This document shows, piece after piece, positions 19,944 to 30,550 of a stretch of 64,000 nucleotides of DNA. The stretch's first letter is position 1, and the number at the start of each line of letters is the position of its first letter. Made by a program: the position numbers and the translations under genes. The notes under the pieces were generated by a model, which did no database searches, was not told the origin of the DNA, and saw only the letters and a program-made list of their open reading frames with translations. This DNA is from Marinobacter fuscus (GTDB taxonomy: Bacteria; Pseudomonadota; Gammaproteobacteria; Pseudomonadales; Oleiphilaceae): assembly GCF_003007675.1 (NCBI RefSeq), contig NZ_PXNP01000009.1, forward strand, positions 1 through 64,000. The letters run 5' to 3'.

Positions 19944-21392
19944 ATGCTCAGGCGCACCAAAATTGTCGCCACCCTCGGCCCCGCTACGGATTCCCCGGAG
20001 TCACTGGCCTCCATCATCAAGGCCGGGGTTGACGTTACCCGGCTGAATTTCTCCCACGGCAGTGCTGACGAGCACATCGCCCGGGCCCGCCGGGTTCGGG
20101 AAGCGGCCGCCGCCCAGGGCCGTTTTGTCGCTCTGCTGGCAGACCTGCAGGGTCCGAAACTGCGGATTGCCCGCTTCACCGACAACAAGGTGTTTCTCGA
20201 AGCCGGCCAGACCTTCGTACTGGACGCGGCCATGGACAAGGAAGCCGGCAATGCCGAGCGGGTTGGCATTGATTACGAGCAACTGATCAATGACGTCAAA
20301 GCCAGCGATATCCTGGTGCTGGACGACGGCCGCATTGAAATGGAAGTGCAAGCGGTCGATAGCCAAAGCATTACTTCGAAGGTGCTGATCGGCGGCCCCC
20401 TGTCCAACAACAAGGGCCTGAACAAGCGCGGCGGCGGCCTCTCTGCCGAAGCGCTGACCGAGAAAGACAAGCAGGACATCGTAACCGCCGCCCGCCTGGG
20501 TGCGGACTACGTGGCGGTGTCGTTCGTGCGCACTGCCGAAGACATGCACACCGCCCGCCGGTTGCTGAAAGAGGCAGGCTCGGAAGCCGGCCTGGTGGCC
20601 AAGATCGAGCGGGCCGAGCTGGCCCACGACGATGCCGCGCTGGACGCAGTGATTGAAGCGTCGGACGCCGTTATGGTGGCCCGGGGCGACCTGGCGGTGG
20701 AAATCGGCGATGCGGAACTGGTGGGCGTGCAGAAGCATATCATCAGCCGCGCGCGGGTGCTGAACCGTGCCGTGATCACCGCCACCCAGATGATGGAATC
20801 GATGATCACCAACCCGATGCCGACCCGAGCTGAAGTATCAGACGTGGCCAATGCGGTGATGGACTACACCGATGCGGTGATGCTGTCCGCCGAGACGGCC
20901 GTGGGCGACTACCCCACCGAAGCGGTGGAAGCCATGGTGCGCATCTGCCTGGGGGCTGAACGCCACCCCACCATGCACCAGTCCAAGCACCGGATTCACG
21001 AAAGCATGGAACAGGTGGATGAAGCCATCGCACTGTCTGCCATGTATGCGGCCAACCACCTGAACGGCGTCACGGCGATTATCTGCATGACGGAAACCGG
21101 TGCAACGCCCCGGCTGATGTCCCGCATCAAATCCAGCCTGCCAATCTTCGCGTTCTCCCGGCATCACACCACCCAGCATCGGGTGGTGATGTATCGCGGT
21201 GTTCAGACGGTTCCGTTTGATTCCGCCAAACTGCCAAACGAGCAGACCAATGCCGAAGCCATTGCTGAGCTGCAACGGCGTGGTGTGGTGAAGGATGGTG
21301 ATCTGGTGGTCATCACCAAGGGCGATTACGTCAACGCCCAGGGCGGCACCAACACCATGAAAATCGTTCGCGTGGGCACTGACATCCGCTAA
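19944..21392 (+). CDS. pyk: pyruvate kinase, glycolytic copy
   Basis: From the ATG at 19944, with AAGGAAC upstream, the product has 482 residues, beginning [20 protein letters not shown]. It shows [24 protein letters not shown], the substrate and metal region VAKIERAEL and [20 protein letters not shown], and a C-terminal allosteric domain to residue 482. It converts PEP to pyruvate. A second, similar gene lies at 51850-53307 in the glyoxylate operon. Two terminators follow (21395-21422 and 21469-21498). Confidence 0.95.
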   Translation: MLRRTKIVATLGPATDSPESLASIIKAGVDVTRLNFSHGSADEHIARARRVREAAAAQGRFVALLADLQGPKLRIARFTDNKVFLEAGQTFVLDAAMDKEAGNAERVGIDYEQLINDVKASDILVLDDGRIEMEVQAVDSQSITSKVLIGGPLSNNKGLNKRGGGLSAEALTEKDKQDIVTAARLGADYVAVSFVRTAEDMHTARRLLKEAGSEAGLVAKIERAELAHDDAALDAVIEASDAVMVARGDLAVEIGDAELVGVQKHIISRARVLNRAVITATQMMESMITNPMPTRAEVSDVANAVMDYTDAVMLSAETAVGDYPTEAVEAMVRICLGAERHPTMHQSKHRIHESMEQVDEAIALSAMYAANHLNGVTAIICMTETGATPRLMSRIKSSLPIFAFSRHHTTQHRVVMYRGVQTVPFDSAKLPNEQTNAEAIAELQRRGVVKDGDLVVITKGDYVNAQGGTNTMKIVRVGTDIR

Positions 21393-21394
21393 CG

Positions 21395-21422
21395 AAAAAG
21401 CGGGCCCTGCGGCCCGCTTTTT
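21395..21422 (+). terminator. terminator after pyk
   Basis: AAAAAGCGGGCC (21395-21406), a CTGC loop and GGCCCGCTTTTT (21411-21422) form a 12-bp stem that includes the T-tract. It would work in both directions. Confidence 0.9.
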
Positions 21423-21468
21423 CCCTCTGGCTCTCACCAGAATTCATGTTGACGACACATGACCGTTT

Positions 21469-21498
21469 GCCAGTTACCTCCCGGTAACTGGCTTTTTT
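21469..21498 (+). terminator. second strong plus-strand terminator, between pyk and eda
   Basis: GCCAGTTACC (21469-21478), a TCCC loop and GGTAACTGGC (21483-21492) are followed by six T. The T-tract is only on the plus strand, so this does not end the convergent eda transcript. It lies 77 nt after pyk's own terminator with no gene between. Confidence 0.88.
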
Positions 21499-21520
21499 GT
21501 GCCTATCGCTCAGACCGGAT

Positions 21521-22168
21521 TCAAAGATCCGCCAGGCTGGCGCGGGCAATATCGGTGATCTCACCCCAACGACCTGCGGCAATAGCGTCAGCGGGTGTCA
21601 GCCAGGAACCGCCTACCGCTTTTACGTTCTTCAGCGCCAGGTAATCCGCGGCTGTCTTGCGGTTAATTCCGCCGGTCGGGCAAAAGGTCACATCCGGGAA
21701 CGGGCCGCTGAACGCCTTGATGGCCGGTATACCACCAGACACCTCCGCCGGGAAAAACTTGAATTCCCGGTAGCCAAAGGCGTAGCCCATCATCAGTTCC
21801 GATACGGTGGAAATGCCGGGCAACAGTGGGGCCTCAGAGGTCACACCAAACTCCAGAATGGCCTCAGTCACGCCCGGCGTGATGACAAACTGGGCACCGG
21901 CGGATTCCACCTGGCGATACTGCGCGATACTGGTCACAGTACCCGCGCCTACCCAGGCCTCGGGAATGGCTTTGCGAATCTGCTCGATGGCGCGCACGCC
22001 ATGCTCTGTGCGCAGGGTGATCTCCAGAACGCGAATGCCGCCGTCTACCAGAGCGCGGCACAGGGGCAGCGCGTCCTCGGCATTCTGGATGGCAATGACC
22101 GGCACCAGCGGCGATGCGGCCAGCACCGCCTGCACCCGGTCGCGGTGGTAATCAGACAATTGATTCAT
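21521..22168 (-). CDS. eda: KDPG aldolase (Entner-Doudoroff)
   Basis: The 215-residue class I aldolase begins MNQLSDYHRDRVQAVLAASP and has VPVIAIQ, the Glu in RVLEITLRTE, GAGTVTS, and the Schiff-base Lys in REFKFFPAE, then FCPTGGI. I chose the ATG at 22168 because GGAG lies seven bases before it; a start at 22180 would use that GGAG as coding. It splits KDPG into pyruvate and GAP, and also fits KHG aldolase. It is the last gene of zwf-pgl-eda, 56 nt after pgl. Confidence 0.93.
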   Translation of the reverse strand: MNQLSDYHRDRVQAVLAASPLVPVIAIQNAEDALPLCRALVDGGIRVLEITLRTEHGVRAIEQIRKAIPEAWVGAGTVTSIAQYRQVESAGAQFVITPGVTEAILEFGVTSEAPLLPGISTVSELMMGYAFGYREFKFFPAEVSGGIPAIKAFSGPFPDVTFCPTGGINRKTAADYLALKNVKAVGGSWLTPADAIAAGRWGEITDIARASLADL

Positions 22169-22224
22169 TGAAGTCTCCAAACTGTATCTCTGTTGGTGGG
22201 CTGGACAATCGTCAGTGTGTGGGC

Positions 22225-22944
22225 TCAGGCGCTCCAGAACACCTTCAGGCCGGGCTTGAGAAAGCCACGAATCGGCATCGCATTCACCTGATCAACCGCC
22301 GATGCCGCTTTCGCCAGGGTATCCAGCTTGTCGTCGCCTTTCAGATGCAGGGCGGTCATTCTGGCCTGGCTCAGCAACGGGAACGACAGCGTGATACGGC
22401 TCTGGGGCTGGGAAGGCGGGTGTACGGCAACGGCCGGCTCACCTTCAGCGGCGGTCATGGCCCGGTGCAGTTCCGGCGCATCCGGAAACAGCGAGGCGGT
22501 GTGGCCATCGTTGCCCATGCCCAGAATCAGCACATCAATGGGCTGGGCCAGATCGCCCAGGGCCGCCACAACCGCGGCCATGCCCTCTTCCGGCGTGTCA
22601 CCATCCTGCTTCAAAGACACGAACCGGGCAGCCGCCGCCGGCCCCGCCAGCAAATGCTGCTTCACCAGCGCGGTGTTGCTGGCCGGGTCGGACTCCGGCA
22701 CCCAGCGCTCGTCCGCCAGCGCCACGTCTACCCGCGCCCATTCCAGAGGCTCCTGGCTCAGCACCTTGAAAAACGGCAGCGGCGTGGACCCACCGGATAC
22801 CACCAGGCTGGCCCGGGGCGCTTCGGCAAGCCGCCGGCCCAAAGCGGCCGCCACGGCTTTCGCCAACTGTCGAGCCACCGCATCGGCGTTACTGCCGGCG
22901 ATCAGCTCAATGCCTTCCGGCAGGTTCAGCTCAGGCGTCTTCAT
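22225..22944 (-). CDS. pgl: 6-phosphogluconolactonase
   Basis: The 239-residue DevB-type lactonase shows [32 protein letters not shown] and [20 protein letters not shown]. It hydrolyses the Zwf product to 6-phosphogluconate. It overlaps the end of zwf by 14 nt and precedes eda, so the operon is zwf-pgl-eda, as in pseudomonads. Confidence 0.92.
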   Translation of the reverse strand: MKTPELNLPEGIELIAGSNADAVARQLAKAVAAALGRRLAEAPRASLVVSGGSTPLPFFKVLSQEPLEWARVDVALADERWVPESDPASNTALVKQHLLAGPAAAARFVSLKQDGDTPEEGMAAVVAALGDLAQPIDVLILGMGNDGHTASLFPDAPELHRAMTAAEGEPAVAVHPPSQPQSRITLSFPLLSQARMTALHLKGDDKLDTLAKAASAVDQVNAMPIRGFLKPGLKVFWSA

Positions 22945-24406
22945 ACCAGCTCCTCCCGTCCCGCGTGATCATGGCGATGGAGGCCACCGGCCCCCAGGTG
23001 CCTGAGGCGTAACGCTTCGGCGGCTCGTCGCTGTCGTGCCAGTTCTGGATCACCTGATCGACCCAGCGCCACGCGTACTCCACCTCGTCCCGGCGCACGA
23101 AGAGGTACTGGTTGCCCTTCATCACTTCCCAGAGAAGACGCTCATAGGCGTCCGGAATGCGATCGCTCTCGAAGGTTTCCGAGAAGGTCAGCTCCAGCGG
23201 CCCCTGGCGCAGGCGCATGCCTTTATCCAGACCCTGGTCCTTGGTGAGAATTTTCAGCGCCATGCCTTCATCCGGCTGCAGGCGGATGATCAACTTATTA
23301 TTGGCCAGATGCTTCTGGTCGGAATCAAAGATGTAGTGTGGCGCCGGTTTGAAGTGAATGATGATCTGGGACATCTTCTCCGGCAGGCGTTTACCGGTGC
23401 GCAGATAAAAAGGCACGCCCGACCAGCGCCAATTGTCGATCTCCACTTTCAGGGCGACGAAGGTTTCGGTTTCGCTGCCGCGATTGGCGCCGTCCTCTTC
23501 AAGATAGCCCGGCACCGGCTTGCCCATGATGGTGCCCGCTGTGTACTGACCGCGCACCACGTGGGTTTCCATCATATTGGGGGTGATCCGTTTCAGCGCT
23601 TTCAGCACTTTCACTTTCTCATCGCGAATACTGTCCGCCGAGAGATCCGCCGGCGGGTCCATGGCAATGAGGCAGAGCAGCTGCAACAGATGGTTTTGCA
23701 CCATATCCCGAATCTGGCCGGCCTTGTCGAAGTAGCCCCAGCGGCCTTCAATACCGACACTCTCGGCAACGCTGATTTCCACGTGGGAAATGTGGTTCTG
23801 GTCCCACTGGGAAGCAAACAGGTTGTTGGCAAAACGCAGGGCGATCAGGTTCTGGACCGTCTCCTTACCCAGGTAATGATCAATGCGAAACAGCTGGTTT
23901 TCGTTGTAAACCTCACCCAGCTCGTCATTGATCACCTTGGAGGATTCCAGGTCGTGGCCGATGGGCTTTTCCACTACGACCCGGGTGTGTTCGTTGCAGC
24001 ACTGGGACGATTTCATGTTGCGGGCAATCACGCCATACATGGAGGGAGGCGTGGCCATGTAGACAATCAGTTCGTTGTTGACCGCATCCCGCCATTCATT
24101 GAGAACCTGATACCCTTCCTGATCTGCAAAATCCAGGCAAAGATAGTCCACTCGCTGGAGGAAGTCGTTCGCGATGTTTTCGTCGAACTCCGCCGGCTTC
24201 ACGTGCTGGCGCAGCTTCTCCAGCAGCTTGTTTCGCACCTCATCGGTGCCGGCCTCACTTCGGGCAATAGCCAGAATCCGGCTGCCGTCCGCCAGCAGGT
24301 TGGCACGCTCCAACTGATACAACGCTGGGAACAGCTTGCGCTGGGCCAGATCGCCCAGAGCGCCAAAAAGCATCAGGTCACAACGGGTGTTGGTTTGGTT
24401 GACCAT
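22931..24406 (-). CDS. zwf: glucose-6-phosphate 1-dehydrogenase
   Basis: The 491-residue protein (from ATG 24406; an ATG at 24415 would add three residues) has [20 protein letters not shown] (NADP loop GxxGDLA), the active-site motif [14 protein letters not shown], and [19 protein letters not shown] lies about nine bases before the chosen ATG, whereas it touches the upstream one. It oxidises glucose-6-phosphate to the lactone. It is first in zwf-pgl-eda and divergent from hexR. Confidence 0.93.
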   Translation of the reverse strand: MVNQTNTRCDLMLFGALGDLAQRKLFPALYQLERANLLADGSRILAIARSEAGTDEVRNKLLEKLRQHVKPAEFDENIANDFLQRVDYLCLDFADQEGYQVLNEWRDAVNNELIVYMATPPSMYGVIARNMKSSQCCNEHTRVVVEKPIGHDLESSKVINDELGEVYNENQLFRIDHYLGKETVQNLIALRFANNLFASQWDQNHISHVEISVAESVGIEGRWGYFDKAGQIRDMVQNHLLQLLCLIAMDPPADLSADSIRDEKVKVLKALKRITPNMMETHVVRGQYTAGTIMGKPVPGYLEEDGANRGSETETFVALKVEIDNWRWSGVPFYLRTGKRLPEKMSQIIIHFKPAPHYIFDSDQKHLANNKLIIRLQPDEGMALKILTKDQGLDKGMRLRQGPLELTFSETFESDRIPDAYERLLWEVMKGNQYLFVRRDEVEYAWRWVDQVIQNWHDSDEPPKRYASGTWGPVASIAMITRDGRSWYEDA

Positions 24407-24467
24407 GGGTTCCATCTCTCTTTTTTATTCAGGCACCGGACGAGCGGCACCAGGCTCCAATCATTAA

Positions 24468-24574
24468 TGTAGTAATTTTAGCCAAATAATGACATTCAAA
24501 CCGCAAAAATCCAAGTCAAACTTCCGTTTATTGATACTTTTACTACGGCACGAGTTTCGAAAGCGCGTTATAAT
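24468..24574. promoter_or_regulatory. zwf/hexR intergenic: candidate HexR half-sites and hexR -10
   Basis: TGTAGTAATTTTA (24468-24480) and ATACTTTTACTACG (24534-24547) each hold one good HexR half-site (TGTAGT or ACTAC) facing the other. TATAAT at 24569-24574 is a good -10 for hexR. Autoregulation and control of zwf would follow, as known for HexR in pseudomonads and Shewanella; here it is inference. Confidence 0.5.
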
Positions 24575-24624
24575 CCATCCGGTTTTCTAATAGCGATCGC
24601 ACAAGATGCAGGGAGTACCCACCC

Positions 24625-25497
24625 ATGGCGACAAACCAGGCGCACCGGGACGACAACCTTCTGGAAGATATCCAGTCCCGTCTGGACACCTTAAACAAGT
24701 CCGAGCGCAAAGTGGCCGAAGCCATTCTCAAGGACCCGACCGCCGCCACTCGCTACAGCATAGCGGCGCTGGCCCGTGCTGCCGATGTCAGCGAACCAAC
24801 CGTAAACCGGTTCTGCCGAGGGTTTTCCGCCACGGGCTTCCCGGACTTCAAGATTCGCCTGGCCCAAAGCATCGCGACCGGCACCCCCTACGTCGGGCAA
24901 AATGTTGAGCCAGACGACACCGTTGCAGAGTTCGCCGACAAAATAATGCTCAGCACCATCGCCAGTCTCGACAAGGCACGCCAGTCGCTGGACCCAAAGG
25001 CCCTGGCGACCACCATCGACTATCTGATCCAGGCCAAGCAGATCAATTTCTTCGGCATGGGCGGCTCCGCGTCGGTGGCCCTGGATGCCCAGCACAAATT
25101 CTTCCGCTTCAACATTCCTGTCATGTCTTACGATGACGCTCTGATGCAACGGATGGTGGCGGCCGGCGCCCAGGTTGGCGATGTCATCGTGCTGATTTCC
25201 TACACCGGCCGGACCCGGGAAACGGTTGATATTGCCCGATTGGCTCGCGAAAACGGCGCCACGGTGATCGGTATCACCAACCCTGAGTCACCCCTGGCCG
25301 AGTGCTGCACCACGGTACTGGGGGTAACCGCTCCCGAAGACACCGAGGTCTACATGCCGATGTCGTCACGGATTATCCATCTGACCGTCATCGACATTCT
25401 GGCCACGGGGGTCACGCTGAAACGGGGCGCGGACTTCCTGGGCCACCTGAAAAAGATCAAGGAAAGCCTGAAAGCCACCCGCTTCCCGCAGGCCTGA
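24625..25497 (+). CDS. hexR: HexR, RpiR-family transcriptional regulator
   Basis: The 290-residue protein has an N-terminal RpiR helix-turn-helix (about 15-85, with [20 protein letters not shown] and [16 protein letters not shown]) and a C-terminal SIS domain (about 125-265: [34 protein letters not shown]) that binds a phosphosugar. HexR represses zwf, edd, gap and related genes and is released by KDPG. It is divergent from zwf within the Entner-Doudoroff cluster, which supports the name over other RpiR members. Confidence 0.9.
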   Translation: MATNQAHRDDNLLEDIQSRLDTLNKSERKVAEAILKDPTAATRYSIAALARAADVSEPTVNRFCRGFSATGFPDFKIRLAQSIATGTPYVGQNVEPDDTVAEFADKIMLSTIASLDKARQSLDPKALATTIDYLIQAKQINFFGMGGSASVALDAQHKFFRFNIPVMSYDDALMQRMVAAGAQVGDVIVLISYTGRTRETVDIARLARENGATVIGITNPESPLAECCTTVLGVTAPEDTEVYMPMSSRIIHLTVIDILATGVTLKRGADFLGHLKKIKESLKATRFPQA

Positions 25498-25560
25498 AGG
25501 CCATAACGTCTGCTGCCTTTTTTCAAGGTAGCAGACACTTTCCGGAAAAAGATCATCCAT
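25498..25560 (+). terminator. possible hexR terminator (weak)
   Basis: GTCTGCTGCC (25508-25517) and GGTAGCAGAC (25527-25536) form a 10-bp stem with one G-U pair and a T-rich loop. No T-tract follows, so this is a hairpin of uncertain terminator strength. Confidence 0.4.
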
Positions 25561-25645
25561 CTACGCCCCTCCTCCCCCTGAAAACTCACCCCCCAAATTC
25601 TTCAAGGCGGAGGATGTACTGACTCCCGCGTTACAACACCATGAA
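25561..25645 (+). promoter_or_regulatory. three-box maltodextrin operator/promoter upstream of lamB
   Basis: Box 1 CTACGCCCC starts at 25561, a weaker box 2 CTCACCCCC at 25585 and box 3 GGAGGATG at 25609 (24 and 24 nt). The -10-like CATGAA starts at 25640, 31 nt after box 3. An untranslated leader of roughly 120 nt then precedes the lamB ATG and contains GC-rich inverted segments. Confidence 0.65.
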
Positions 25646-25772
25646 ATCCGGTTTCCCAATGTCTGATTGGCAGAAGCTGCAATCCCGGGAACCGGAAGCC
25701 TGAACCGGGCGGACATCCCGGGGGTTCCGTCCCCTGACATTAGAAAATGACAAAAAGCACAGGACACAAACG

Positions 25773-27110
25773 ATGCAAAACAACAAGCGCTTCTTCGGTA
25801 ACAAGCTACCTCTTGCTGCAGCGGTTACTGCTGCGGTGATGACCACGCCTGTCATGGCCATCGATTTTCACGGTTATGCGCGTGCTGGTGTGAGCACAAC
25901 CTCTGACGGCGGAGAGCAGCTGTGCTATGGCAGCGGTGGCAGTGCGCACTTTGCAGGTCGCCTGGGTGACGAGTGTGATACCTACGGAGAGATCAGCCTG
26001 GGGGACGAACTGTTCAACCAAGATGGCAAGGTTTTCCGGTTCGATACCATGTTGGCTTATGAAGCCCAGAACCAAGGTAATGACTTCCAATCCCTGAGCG
26101 GCCCAAATGAAGTAACCGACATCAACGGCAATCTCGAGACTACAAAATCCCAATCCGAACCCTGGGCGGGTGGCGACTGGGCGTTGCGCCAGGCCTACGG
26201 TTCAGCGAAGGGCGTTATTGGGTGGGCCCCCGAAGCAACCTTGTGGGCAGGCAAACGTTACTACCAGCGTAAAGACGTTCATATACTTGATCTGTATTAC
26301 GTTAATAACTCAGGCTACGGTGCCGGTCTCGAAGGCATAGATCTGGGAGCAGGGAAATTCTCCTTAGCCTTTACCAACTTTGACACCCCGGCGCGCCACA
26401 GCGGAACCGAAACTCAGGTCCAGAACAACAAGCTGGATCTGCGCTACGCCTTCCCTGTCGGTTCCGGCAACCTGGAGCTTATCGGTATCTATGGATACGC
26501 CGACCTGACCGACGCCCAGGATGACGCTCAAGCGAACGCCGGCAAGGACATCGACCGTGATGGTTACTTTCTGACCGCCGAGTACTCCCAGGGCATCATG
26601 GGCGGCTTCAACAAATTCGTCGTACAGTATGCCGAAGGCTCCATGGGGCATCAGGCTTATGCCGCGCATGGTGGCGGAGAGTCATTGAACAGCACCTGGT
26701 GGGAAGGCACCATGGAAGAGTCCTGGCGGATTCTGGACTGGGGTGTGGTCAAACTGAGTGACAAAGTTGAACTGGGTTACTCCGCGCTTTATCAGCAGGG
26801 TACCGCCTATGGCCCTCTCGCCGATGAGGACGCCGACAAGCTGAGCGTCGTGCTTCGCCCCCAGTACAACTGGACCAACTTCATGAAAACTTCGCTTGAA
26901 GTCGGCTACACCTCTGAAGACGGCGTAAACACTACGGAAAGCAGCGATCTATCCAAAGTCGTTATCGCTCAGGAATGGAGCGCAGGCCCCAGCTTCTGGG
27001 CACGTCCGACTATCCGCCTGTATGCCGGTTCATTCTTCGGCGACCGGGCAGAAGACAACGATGACGACGGCAATATCCGAGTAGGCGCCCAGGTTGAAGC
27101 CTGGTGGTAA
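25773..27110 (+). CDS. lamB: maltoporin (LamB family)
   Basis: The 445-residue protein has a signal peptide (MQNNKRFFGNKLPLAAAVTA, cut after PVMA) and the mature start IDFHGYARAGVSTTSDGGEQ, which matches the LamB start (VDFHGYARSGIG). Repeated amphipathic beta strands follow (WAGKRYYQRKDVHILDLYY, FNKFVVQYAEGSMG), with a terminal aromatic WW. It is an outer-membrane trimer pore for maltodextrins. It stands alone between its own three-box promoter and a strong terminator. Confidence 0.93.
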   Translation: MQNNKRFFGNKLPLAAAVTAAVMTTPVMAIDFHGYARAGVSTTSDGGEQLCYGSGGSAHFAGRLGDECDTYGEISLGDELFNQDGKVFRFDTMLAYEAQNQGNDFQSLSGPNEVTDINGNLETTKSQSEPWAGGDWALRQAYGSAKGVIGWAPEATLWAGKRYYQRKDVHILDLYYVNNSGYGAGLEGIDLGAGKFSLAFTNFDTPARHSGTETQVQNNKLDLRYAFPVGSGNLELIGIYGYADLTDAQDDAQANAGKDIDRDGYFLTAEYSQGIMGGFNKFVVQYAEGSMGHQAYAAHGGGESLNSTWWEGTMEESWRILDWGVVKLSDKVELGYSALYQQGTAYGPLADEDADKLSVVLRPQYNWTNFMKTSLEVGYTSEDGVNTTESSDLSKVVIAQEWSAGPSFWARPTIRLYAGSFFGDRAEDNDDDGNIRVGAQVEAWW

Positions 27111-27147
27111 TGCCCTGAGCACCACACTCTCTTGTTGGACCTCCCCT

Positions 27148-27173
27148 GGGCCGGCTTTTGCCGGCCCTTTTTT
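27148..27173 (+). terminator. terminator after lamB
   Basis: GGGCCGGC (27148-27155), a TTTT loop and GCCGGCCC (27160-27167) are followed by six T. Confidence 0.93.
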
Positions 27174-27190
27174 GTCATCCCCTACCAGAA

Positions 27191-27274
27191 CTACGCCCCT
27201 CTGCCACGCCTGACTACGCCCTGGAATACCAGGCCTGGAGGGATGTCCTCTGTTTCGCTTCACGCAACCATGAA
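27191..27274 (+). promoter_or_regulatory. three-box maltodextrin operator/promoter upstream of pullulanase
   Basis: Box 1 CTACGCCCC starts at 27191, box 2 CTACGCCC at 27214 and box 3 GGAGGGATG at 27237 (23 and 23 nt). CATGAA starts at 27269, 32 nt after box 3, where box 3 has one extra G. The CCATGAA element is identical to the one before lamB. Confidence 0.65.
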
Positions 27275-27330
27275 GGTGATCCGGAGAGGATCATCTACCA
27301 ACAAAAACAAATGGAAAGAGGACTTTGACC

Positions 27331-30300
27331 ATGTCTGACCAAACGAGGCTCTTGGGCGGCCTGATCTTCAGCCTTGCACTGACTCTTACCGGTTGCAACT
27401 CCGACAGCGGCAGTGATTCTCCCGACAGCGGCGGAGAACCTCCCAGCAATGAACTACTCGAACCCGGCCCCAATGAAGCTCTGCTCTATTACAAACGACC
27501 GGATGCCAGCTACGACGGCTGGGGCCTCCATCTCTGGAACGATTCAGGCGCCGGTTGTGACGGCCTGGCCCAAGGCGTAGCTACCGAGTGGGACAGCCCG
27601 CGGCCTGCTGACGGTGTCAGCGATACCTATGGCGCCTGGTACCGGATTCCCATGCGGGAAGCCGGCAATTGTTTCCACTTCATCATGCATAAGGGTGACG
27701 ACAAAGATCTTGGCGGTCTGGACCACCGTTGGCACTTTGAGGCACTGGGCCAGCGGGTTTTCACAGTCAGCGGCAGCCCGGAGTTGTCCCGCACACCCAT
27801 TGAAACAGACAGTGTGGCCATCACTGGTGCGAGTGCCCACTGGGTTGATGAGAACACTCTGGTCTTTGCAGAGACAGAAAACCTGCCCCGGGTTGAGCTC
27901 CGTTACGATCACGGCGCGACCATTACCGTGAACGAATCCAGTACTCTGAGCGGCGGCAGCAGCCTGACACTCACCCCCACGACCTTGTCGCCAGCGACGG
28001 CAGAAAAGTTTCCGCATCTGGCAGACTGGCCCGCCTATGAAATACAGGCTGATCAAAATACCATTCGATCGGCACTGAAAGGCCAACTGATCGCGGCCGC
28101 CTGGAACAGTAATGACGAGCTCGTGGTCGCCACGGGCGTTCAGATTCCGGGAGTTCTGGATGACCTGTTCGCCTACACCGGTGAACTGGGCGCCGTCGTT
28201 GAGGGAAGTAACGTCAACTTTGCCGTCTGGGCACCCACCGCTCAAACCCTGAAGCTTCATGTCTTTGATGACAATGGCACCCTGCTGCCCGGATATCCGG
28301 TTGGGATGACCGAAACCAACGGCGTCTGGACTCACTCCGGTAGCCGGAGCGACTTGCTGGAGATGTACTACCAGTACGAGATCTCGGTTTATCACCCGAG
28401 AACCGGCAGCATAGAGACCACTCTGGTGTCTGATCCCTACGCCCTGAGCCTGTCTCGCAACGGCCAGTACGCGCAGGTGGTGGATCTGGCCACCAGCTAC
28501 AAGCCTACGGGATGGGACAACCTGAACCCGCCCGCGCACCCGGCACCGGAAAACACCGTGGTGTATGAGGTTCATGTCCGCGATTTCAGCGCCACCGACG
28601 AAACCGTTGAACCAGCCCTTCGCGGCAAGTTCAAGGCCTTCACCGGGCCCGCCGATGGCAGCGTCGACAGCGTGGCACACCTAAAGGCTATGGCCGATGC
28701 CGGTGTGACTCACCTGCACCTGCTGCCGGCCTTTGATATTGCCACGGTGAACGAAGATCCGGCCGGGATCGTGGATATTGACGATAACTTTGGCCAGCTG
28801 TGCGATCTGTCCGAGACTGCCGCCAACGATTACGCCGACAAGTGCCAGAGCGGAAAAACCATTCGTCAGGTACTTGAGAGTTTCGACCCACTGACAGGCG
28901 ATGCCCAGGCTCTCTACAACACGTTCCGTAGCCTGGACAGCTTCAACTGGGGCTACGACCCGGTGCACTTCACCGTCCCGGAGGGAAGCTACGCCACCGA
29001 AGCCCAGGGCCCGGCACGCATCACCGAATTTCGTGAGCTGGTGATGGCAGCGGCCAACCTGGGACTCAATGTGGTTCTGGATGTGGTTTACAACCACACC
29101 AATGCCTCGGGCCTGGCGAACAACTCAGTGCTCGACAAGCTGGTACCCGGCTATTACCACCGCCAGAACCCCGAAACCGGGGCAGTCGAACAGTCCACCT
29201 GCTGCGAGAATACAGCCTCTGAGCACGCCATGATGGAAAAACTGATGATCGACTCGCTGGTCACCTGGGCCCGGCACTACAAGATCTCAGGATTCCGGTT
29301 TGACCTGATGGGCCACCACATGCTGAGCAACATGGAAAATGCTCTGGCAGCGGTGCAGAGTGTCGACCCCGACACCTATTTCTACGGTGAGGCCTGGAAT
29401 TTCGGCGAAGTTGCCAACAATGCCAGAGGCGAAAACGCCATTCAGGCCAACATGGCCGGAACGGGTATCGGTTCCTTCAATGATCGCCTCCGGGATGCGG
29501 TGCGTGGTGGTGGGCCGTTTGATGAAGGCGCCGCCATCAGAGCCAACCAGGGCTTCGGCAACGGTCTGTTCACGCTCCCCAACGATCGCAACAGCGGCAG
29601 TGACGAAGAGAAGAACCGCCTGCTGCAGGTGAGTGACTGGATTCGGGTGGGTATTACCGGCAGCCTTTCGGATTTCAGGTTCGAGACGGCCACCGGCGAA
29701 GTGAAATCCGGTGCCGAAATCGACTACAACGGCCAGGCCGCGGGATACACAACGGACCCTCAGGAAATCGTCAACTACGTGTCCAAGCACGACAACCAGA
29801 CTCTCTGGGACAACAACCAGTACAAAGCCGACTACGCCGCCAGCACCCAGGAGCGGGCGCAAATGCAGGTTGTTGGCCTGGCCGTTCCGATTCTCAGCCA
29901 GGGCATCCCGTTCCTGCATATGGGCTCTGAACTGCTGCGTTCCAAATCCATGGAACGGGACAGCTACGATTCCGGGGACTGGTACAACGAGGTGGATTTC
30001 AGCTTCCAGGCCTCCGCCTGGAATCGCGGCCTGCCCCGCCAGGATAAGGACGGCTCGAACTGGAACCTGATCACCGAGGTCATCACCTCAGCTGGCAGTC
30101 ACGCCAACCCCACGCCTGCGACGATCAGCTACACCAGGGACCAGGTACTGGAGCTACTCAGGGTGCGCAAGGAAAGCCCTCTGTTCCGGCTGCAGACGGC
30201 CGAAGACATCAAGAGCCGCCTCAGCTTCCTCAACACCGGCTCGCAGCAAACCCCGGGGCTTATCGCGTTCAGCCTGCTGGATGACGGTACCGCCGGTTTG

Positions 30301-30489
30301 CCGGAGCTGGACCCTGCCAATAACGAGATTGTGGTGGTGATCAACGCCAGCAACACCACACAGACCCTGAACCACACCCTGGAAGGGGATTTCTCTGTCA
30401 GGGCCGATAGCTCCCCTGCTCAGTCTGCGGCGGCCGATGCTGGTGAGTTCCAGGTGCCCGGGCTCTCGGTTGCGGTATTTGCCCGCTGA
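27331..30489 (+). CDS. pulA: pullulanase-type alpha-1,6-glucosidase (lipoprotein)
   Basis: The 1052-residue protein has a lipoprotein signal ending LTLTGC. A CBM41-like module follows at about 45-150 ([35 protein letters not shown]), then a linker domain and a CBM48-like region at about 280-390 ([20 protein letters not shown]). The GH13 catalytic domain shows [37 protein letters not shown] (nucleophile), [12 protein letters not shown] (acid/base) and [12 protein letters not shown]. It debranches pullulan, starch and limit dextrins at the cell surface or in the periplasm. ATG 27331 is preferred because AGAGGA lies correctly before it. It is followed by a small lipoprotein gene. Confidence 0.92.
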   Translation: MSDQTRLLGGLIFSLALTLTGCNSDSGSDSPDSGGEPPSNELLEPGPNEALLYYKRPDASYDGWGLHLWNDSGAGCDGLAQGVATEWDSPRPADGVSDTYGAWYRIPMREAGNCFHFIMHKGDDKDLGGLDHRWHFEALGQRVFTVSGSPELSRTPIETDSVAITGASAHWVDENTLVFAETENLPRVELRYDHGATITVNESSTLSGGSSLTLTPTTLSPATAEKFPHLADWPAYEIQADQNTIRSALKGQLIAAAWNSNDELVVATGVQIPGVLDDLFAYTGELGAVVEGSNVNFAVWAPTAQTLKLHVFDDNGTLLPGYPVGMTETNGVWTHSGSRSDLLEMYYQYEISVYHPRTGSIETTLVSDPYALSLSRNGQYAQVVDLATSYKPTGWDNLNPPAHPAPENTVVYEVHVRDFSATDETVEPALRGKFKAFTGPADGSVDSVAHLKAMADAGVTHLHLLPAFDIATVNEDPAGIVDIDDNFGQLCDLSETAANDYADKCQSGKTIRQVLESFDPLTGDAQALYNTFRSLDSFNWGYDPVHFTVPEGSYATEAQGPARITEFRELVMAAANLGLNVVLDVVYNHTNASGLANNSVLDKLVPGYYHRQNPETGAVEQSTCCENTASEHAMMEKLMIDSLVTWARHYKISGFRFDLMGHHMLSNMENALAAVQSVDPDTYFYGEAWNFGEVANNARGENAIQANMAGTGIGSFNDRLRDAVRGGGPFDEGAAIRANQGFGNGLFTLPNDRNSGSDEEKNRLLQVSDWIRVGITGSLSDFRFETATGEVKSGAEIDYNGQAAGYTTDPQEIVNYVSKHDNQTLWDNNQYKADYAASTQERAQMQVVGLAVPILSQGIPFLHMGSELLRSKSMERDSYDSGDWYNEVDFSFQASAWNRGLPRQDKDGSNWNLITEVITSAGSHANPTPATISYTRDQVLELLRVRKESPLFRLQTAEDIKSRLSFLNTGSQQTPGLIAFSLLDDGTAGLPELDPANNEIVVVINASNTTQTLNHTLEGDFSVRADSSPAQSAAADAGEFQVPGLSVAVFAR

Positions 30490-30550
30490 CCGGCGGGCCT
30501 CAACACAGCCGGCCATGCTGGCTGTGACCATTGATAACAAGGAGAACAAC

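Noticed and set aside
23036..24472. 478-residue plus-strand open frame
   Set aside because: It is a shadow of zwf; the sequence resembles no family and zwf is certain.
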